Positions 44,666-64,000 of a stretch of DNA of 64,000 nt are shown here, one piece after another (position 1 is the stretch's first letter; each line of letters opens with the position of its first letter). The notes under the pieces were generated by a model. It worked only from the letters and a program-made list of their open reading frames with translations. It was not told the origin of the DNA and ran no database searches. Made by a program: the position numbers and the translations under genes. The DNA comes from Ephydatia muelleri. Taxonomy: Eukaryota > Porifera > Demospongiae > Spongillida > Spongillidae. The stretch spans positions 7,037,463-7,101,462 of the forward strand of contig JABACO010000016.1 of NCBI GenBank assembly GCA_013339895.1, written 5' to 3'.

Positions 44666-47600
44666 CCATAAAAACTAAAGCACAAGAACTTCATTGTGCA
44701 GTTAATTTGATCAAAGGTGACATATATCAGGCCAGGTTATCCCACACTCATACCATGAACTCTGGACCCTGCCTTGGACTTCCCTCCGGTACTCAGTATG
44801 GACTCCTCTGACTTGGAAAATCTTGCATCACCTGCATGGGAAAATTCTTTTTCATTGTTGAGTCTTTTAAAGTGTGGACATAACGTGTAACATACAATCA
44901 TCGTCAGGCAGACCATGGTGCAGCTGTGACTTGGATGAGTATGTTTCCTCCACCCAGCTCAGATCCAAGCTTTGGAAGTTGATGTACTCCTGAGATGGCT
45001 CCACGTGACCAGGCACAGTCCCCATGCACTGGACCTTCTGGGTGCTGGGTTTCACCAGAAACCTCTGACGCACCTTTGCAGTCTGGGAGGGCACATACGA
45101 TTAAACTATTGGTTACTCACTTTTGCTTATAGATTTCTTACAGATGCACATCTATCTCACACATATTGCTTGAGGAAAGGTCAGTAAACTTTACGAGAAT
45201 CTTATATCTATGCATTGAAAGTAATACGCAGTATATACATTCTTTATTCACCATGGCAACTATTTTGTAACAAAGGACATGAGATGCTGTAAGTGGTTTT
45301 TGGGGGTAGTGTAGCTTTCAATAGAATTGATGAGTGGCCCAGCTGTGGGCAATACCTTTCCAAGGACATCCACTATCTCAATGTATGCAGAATATTCGTC
45401 ACTGGTTGCAACCCAGACCTCTGCCTTCCACAAATAGGAGGTATCATCGACGGCTCCATCACACCCTGGAGTTGCTGCATGGGACTTGTGCTGAATGCCT
45501 GCAGCATTGCCTTTGAGGCTGCTTTGAATGGGGGTGTCTGTGGAGAAGGACTTTGCAATTCTACCCACTGCAGTACAGTCAATCTGTAATTGAAGATAGA
45601 AGGCGCATAGCAGGTTTCCATATTGTTGAATAAATGAATTAGTTGATGGGCTTACTCCACGTGGCTACAACAGTTGTCGCACACTCCATGCACCCTTGAC
45701 CGTTATGCTCACCCTTTGTATGCCTATACCAGAGAGCGGGATGTGACCCATCCACACGGGCAAGGTGTTGCTTGGCACAAAGGAGGGCTTGGCGGCTATC
45801 CATTCGTTGAGAGCAGTGTAGCCACTAGGACCAAGCTGTCCCTGTGCAATACTGGGACGGGAAAGGGTTGCTCTGCTGGTGAGGGAAGGTAGGTCTGGCC
45901 CCACGAGCATTTCATTTGGCCTACAGTAAATGGAGAACATGGATGGGCAGCTTGAAATTAAGGTTTACTTTATCAAGATAATTCAATGGCATTTTCGTTT
46001 TTAGAAACATTCTGGTGCTGGCATTTTTTTGTAGATGATTAACACTTTCAGTAACAGACTAATGTAATAGACCCCCCCAAAAAAAGCAATATTGTAATAT
46101 TATATAATTGACAATCTGAAAGTACCAAATTAGTGAAGTCCTACTTTCATTTAGATTTCATTATGTTGCACTTATTGATATACCTAACTCATCAATGAGG
46201 AATATTTATTAAGAAGTTGGGAAAACTGTTGGTGTTGGTAGCTGACCTTACTGCTTTCATATATTGATAGCAATCCACTTGGATGGAGTTCATCAAATGA
46301 ATTTTTATTGATGAATGCAATAAGGACTCCTATGAACACTGACATGTACTGTTTTCCAAACTCCAAAATGAAATGACTTGTGTCTTGTGGTAAGCTAACC
46401 TTTCACTATCATTGGCGGCATCTTCATTAGGAAGGGATTTTTCCTTGCTGAGTGCAGTCCTTATCTTAGCTCGAAATCTAATGCAATTTGAAGCAAATTG
46501 TTCATATGAAGCACGAGGTGGGGGAATGGTTGTGTGATAACCTGTCAAACCATGTTTTCTTCTCCTCCAGTTTGTGTAGTAGCCTACCAGGCAAGGATGT
46601 GTGGTTGCATTTATATCACACTGATATATCAGGACTGCAGCAAACCCAAAAGGCTTATTAGGTGGCTTTTTAACCCCTGACTAAATATAATAGATTTTAC
46701 AGTTCCAAAGCAAACCAAAGACATCCTGTAGCCTATAGATACATGGATAGTTACCTTCTCTTTTCTTCTCTTTCACTTTCAAGTTGGATTTTAGCACTTT
46801 GGTGCATTTTAAGCACATTAAGTAGCTCTAGTTGTGTAACGCAGAAGTCCTTATAAGGCTGCAAGGGGATATGTGCTTTAATAAGAAACTGATATCACAC
46901 ACAACAGGTTGGCTACAGCCACACAATGAGGCTGGATACAATATGAAAGGGTTCTTATCTTGCTTCAACCTACCTGGTTGAAATAAGCACTCAGTACAGT
47001 GTCTGCTTCTTTCCGTACTCTAGAAGAATCAATGGGCCATGACAAGCACTATGCATCTTGTAAACATACAAACACACTTGCAAGTGTGAGCCTTGCATGC
47101 TACACGGACCCGCAAGTAGATGCAACACAACAACATACTCGAGTAACTTCTGATTGAGGGACTTCTCTGTCTGCTGCAGGCTGTCAATCTCACTGCGGAG
47201 CCGCGTATTCTCACTTTAGAAAACAGCACATTATTGGGTAGCTTTGGCAAAACCTCTGTACCAACCTTTCTTTGGCCTCCTTTTCTTCCCTGAATAGTTG
47301 TCTCTCCCTTAGCAATTCTGCCTTCTCCTTATCCCACTGTTCCTTCTCCTTCAGTAGCATCTGCAAGTCTGCTTTGGAAGCGCCAAGGCTCACAGGATCC
47401 ATTGCAGACATCAATTCTTCGTATAGATTTATTCCATCCAGGTTCTCAGGTGTGGGTTGTATGTACAAATGAGCGTTCTGTCTTTCCATATCTGAGAAGT
47501 TCTCGTCTTGCTAATTGAATTAATGCATAACTCCGTCACACTCCGACTCTCTCCCAAAACTCACCCATCCAAGACCTCTTCCATCCTCAGTACTTGAGGG

Positions 47601-49686
47601 GGCAGGCAATGTTTCTGTGCAGCAATATAATATTGGAGTCAACCATCAAATGGAGTTAATTAAATGCTCCAAATGGAACTTAGTTCCGGAATCATTTGAA
47701 ATAACAAGTTTTTTTGTTTGCAAAAGGATATTCAGTGAAGTATCCCAAGTACAACATGGCTTATTGTACAAGTTAATTAAGCAAGTTTGACTACATGCAA
47801 TACTAAGGATTAGCAATAGACACTTTCAATAAAGAGGTCACAATAATTATTGAACACAATGAAACAAGATATTACCTGTGTTATTATCAATGTTGTCTTG
47901 CACTAAAACTTCCTTAACCTGCGTCTCTTTCACCTCTGGATGATGCAACTCAGCTGGTGGGAACTGATCGTGTGAAGAAGGTTGTGAGTACTTCCATCGC
48001 TGCCTCTTTCTAGATGTAGCCCTGTAGAACATTCACAGGTCTGCAATCATTGTCTCATTGACACATACTTCCAAATTACAAGCATATGTGATGTGACATA
48101 AATTTTGTTTCTATTTTAAGATGGCTGGGTCACTGTTTCAAACAGACCTGTTCATAGAAGCAGTTCTTATGTTTTCAAACTGATTTCTGTATTTTTGAGT
48201 GAGCTGCATGAAAACGATTACCATTTTGCCATTAAATAGAAATTGAGAGTGCAGAGCAAACATAGCTGACTGCTAAACACAGGTGTCTGCATTTTCTGTT
48301 TCAAACCAAACAAAGGTTTACATTTCTCCTGATGCGCTCATCATCTGCTATCTTATCCTTCAATTGGAGAAGCTGTGATTCCACCTCCAGATCTGAATGG
48401 CAATTGGAAGAGATGTTAAGAGCATCTAGTCGACTATGTTTAACTAACTCTGCTGCTTGGCCTGCTTCAATTTGGCTTCCAGATTGGCCTTCTGTCCCTC
48501 CAAACTCCTCCTCTCACTGATGAACTGTGCACGCTCAATGTCCTGCTCGCACTCCAACTCTAGCTTGCTCTGACACCACACACACAATCTGAATATTGTG
48601 TTAACTATTTGAAAAATGCTAACCTTCTCTGAAAGCCTCCATTTGTTTTTCTCAGCTAACCACATTTCTTCAAGCTCTTTTTTTTGCAGGTTGAGCTCAT
48701 CAAGTTCTTTTGACCCCTTATCGATTGTTTCAGACAAACTCATCACTATCTACACAGTGGTACAAAATGTGGTAAGTTTACAGACATAACAAATAAACAG
48801 TACATTTGTTCAAGTGGATGTGATTCTGTGAGTGTTCTTCTCACCTCTATGTAGATCCTAAACCCTCAGACATATGATGTGCAATACACAACCCCTGAGC
48901 CTCATTAATTAATGTGCAAACCCCACCCCTGAGCCTCATTAATTAATGTGCAAACCCCACCCCTGAGCCTCATTAATTAATGTGCAAACCCCACCCCTGA
49001 GCCCCATTAATTAATGTGCAAACCCCACCCCTGAGCCCCCATTAATTAATGTGCAAACCCCACCCCCTGAGCCTCATTAATTAATGTGCAAACCCCACCC
49101 CTGAGCCTCATTAGTAGATGCTTTGAACACTACTACTGCTAGTGTTTGAGAAACACATTGGTATGCTATAGTAACAGATGACATTCAGCTGCAAAGGAAG
49201 TCTGCTTATGCCTAACCAGCCTGGAAGCACATGCACCAGAGTTGGCAAACATGACCGTCTACTTCATTACAACCTGCAAAGTTGCATCTCTCTTGAACCT
49301 TGACCGTCGTAGCGCTCGACTCACTAGTTAAAACAGGCAGCATACTAACTAATTAGAGAGTATAAGTTATATTTATACGGAGAGAAATACAGGCTTCTGT
49401 TCTGACCCATGCAGCTACATGTGAACTTTAATTATGACGTCATCATCGCGAGTGCGTACCGTACCTCGAGCAGCTTGTTCAGATCATTTGGGGGGATGAG
49501 GTACTTCGTCATCAGGGCTTCTAATTCTTGCTCCATGTCACGAAAAGCAGTGTATTTGTCAACCCGTGCATTTTCGGTGTCGTCGAAGATTTCACTAGCG
49601 CTGGAATCGGTTTCACTTGTCATACTATCCGTTTCAGCACCCAAATGTTTCGTTGAGCGACGACTAAGCAGACAGTGGAAAGACAC
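42111..49686 (-). CDS. coiled-coil plus beta-propeller (WD40-like) protein, multi-exon
   Basis: Minus-strand exons with GT-AG ends and matching phases: 49465-49686, 48624-48749, 48449-48569, 48322-48392, 48148-48203, 47876-48021, 47565-47614, 47266-47510, 47139-47213, 46974-47019, 46755-46858. Then about 46411-46680, 46245-46363, 45665-45920, 45355-45590, 44960-45094, 44300-44460, 43610-43700, 43245-43420 and 42111-42510. The N-terminal half is charged coiled coil (SKELDELNLQKKELEEMW, LKEKEQWDKEKAELLRERQL). The C-terminal half has propeller-like strands (VWVATSDEYSAYIEIVDVLG, GYLAWIGCGASIYFVDVSTL, TYVGTSVGKVAVIPA) and ends GYCVMVWSVQSQ. This layout recalls JIP3/JIP4 motor scaffolds, but RH1 is not evident, so I give no name. 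One junction near 46680 is off by one base in a run of A. Later boundaries are approximate. Confidence 0.65.
44564..44666. repeat. (GT)n microsatellite
   Basis: About 100 bp of GT with occasional GA, GG and GC interruptions, in an intron of the propeller gene. Confidence 0.9.
48890..49115. repeat. 34-bp minisatellite, about 7 copies
   Basis: Units of the form gagcctcattaattaatg plus tgcaaaccccacccct repeat every 34 bp (gagc at 48897, 48931, 48965 and on), with C-run length changes. Lies in intron 1 of the coiled-coil/propeller gene. Confidence 0.95.
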
Positions 49687-50363
49687 GCGCGTTTCGTATG
49701 CAACGAAAACTTGCTTACGTCAATAAGTGGTTTGGAATTGTGCCGTAAGAATGCGAATCGGCACGCAATTCCGTTCTGGTTGTGATTGCACAAATATTAT
49801 TTTCTCAAGTGATACAAAACGCTGAACCAATGCTTCGTACTGCCTGTTTCGGTATTGGAAGAAGCGGTTTCTCAATGTCTTTCCAATTGTTTTGTTTTTT
49901 GATACCACGGTGAGAGGTTGCGCACAACACTAGTGATTGCCCAGTGTCGGCGCTCTGTTGAACACCTGTTATTCTCTCTCCCTGCGGCCCCCCTCTCATT
50001 CCCGCCCTTTTTCTTGACGCGCACACAGATTATATACGTTGTACGTGCGCAGGCTAGGGATATCATGCAGATATACACATTATCTTATCCTTCACAGCCA
50101 TTAATTTTTTTTGTATCAAACCGATCTCCGCCTATCACTCTACAGTGGCCCCTACGGAGGGGGGGGGGGGGGGGGTTACAAAGTCAGGCGCATTATACTG
50201 AAAACGGTCGTATGATGTGCAGATAAGCACGTACACTGTAACAGGAATTTGAATTGAAATGTTTAATTATAACAAACTGAAGAAACTAATAAGAGTTCAA
50301 AATACACGCATACATGTAGCTAGAAACATGTTTATATCTCAACTGCAAAAATCTAAATACTCT

Positions 50364-64000
<13,637 letters not shown>

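Overview
The window is animal nuclear DNA, most likely from a sponge or another early-branching metazoan. Its genes have many exons and short GT-AG introns. It carries a fragment of mitochondrial atp6 that reads TGA as tryptophan, as sponge and cnidarian mitochondria do. It also holds an adhesion-type GPCR, a secreted alpha carbonic anhydrase, and the conserved 3' half of the giant E3 ligase gene UBR4. I infer the sponge assignment; no marker gene proves it.

Layout. 1-8.2 kb: decayed retroelement, a single-exon RING-IBR-RING protein on the minus strand, and foldback MITEs. 8.27-21.69 kb: a plus-strand adhesion-GPCR-like gene. I reconstructed it as 16 exons whose phases all agree (3306 nt, 1101 codons plus stop), with order signal peptide, NIDO, Ig, SEA-like, HRM-like, GAIN, 7TM. 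Its 6.5-kb first intron is packed with LINE, copia, RecQ-like and palindromic debris. 22.1-22.9 kb: a broken partial copy of a gene found intact further right. 24,728-30,179: a complete 5,452-bp transposable element with 73-bp terminal inverted repeats, a perfect 9-bp target duplication, inverted arrays of a 153-bp satellite, and a core encoding a Ulp1-like (C48) protease. 31.6-33.3 kb: a TTAA-flanked foldback element and the carbonic anhydrase gene. 33.8-35.3 kb: a second partial gene copy, interrupted by the atp6 NUMT. 37.8-40.2 kb: a fossil RAG1-like transposase with all three catalytic acidic positions and the C-terminal zinc-tail still readable. Its candidate ends begin with CACAGTG. 42.1-49.7 kb: a minus-strand gene for a coiled-coil plus beta-propeller protein. 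50.36-64.0 kb: the C-terminal part of UBR4 on the minus strand, continuing past the right edge.

The genes do not form an operon or pathway. The most notable content is mobile: a RAG1-family remnant and a satellite-armed, protease-carrying transposon. The most notable host gene is the NIDO/Ig adhesion-GPCR, whose GPS region has lost the residues normally needed for autoproteolysis.
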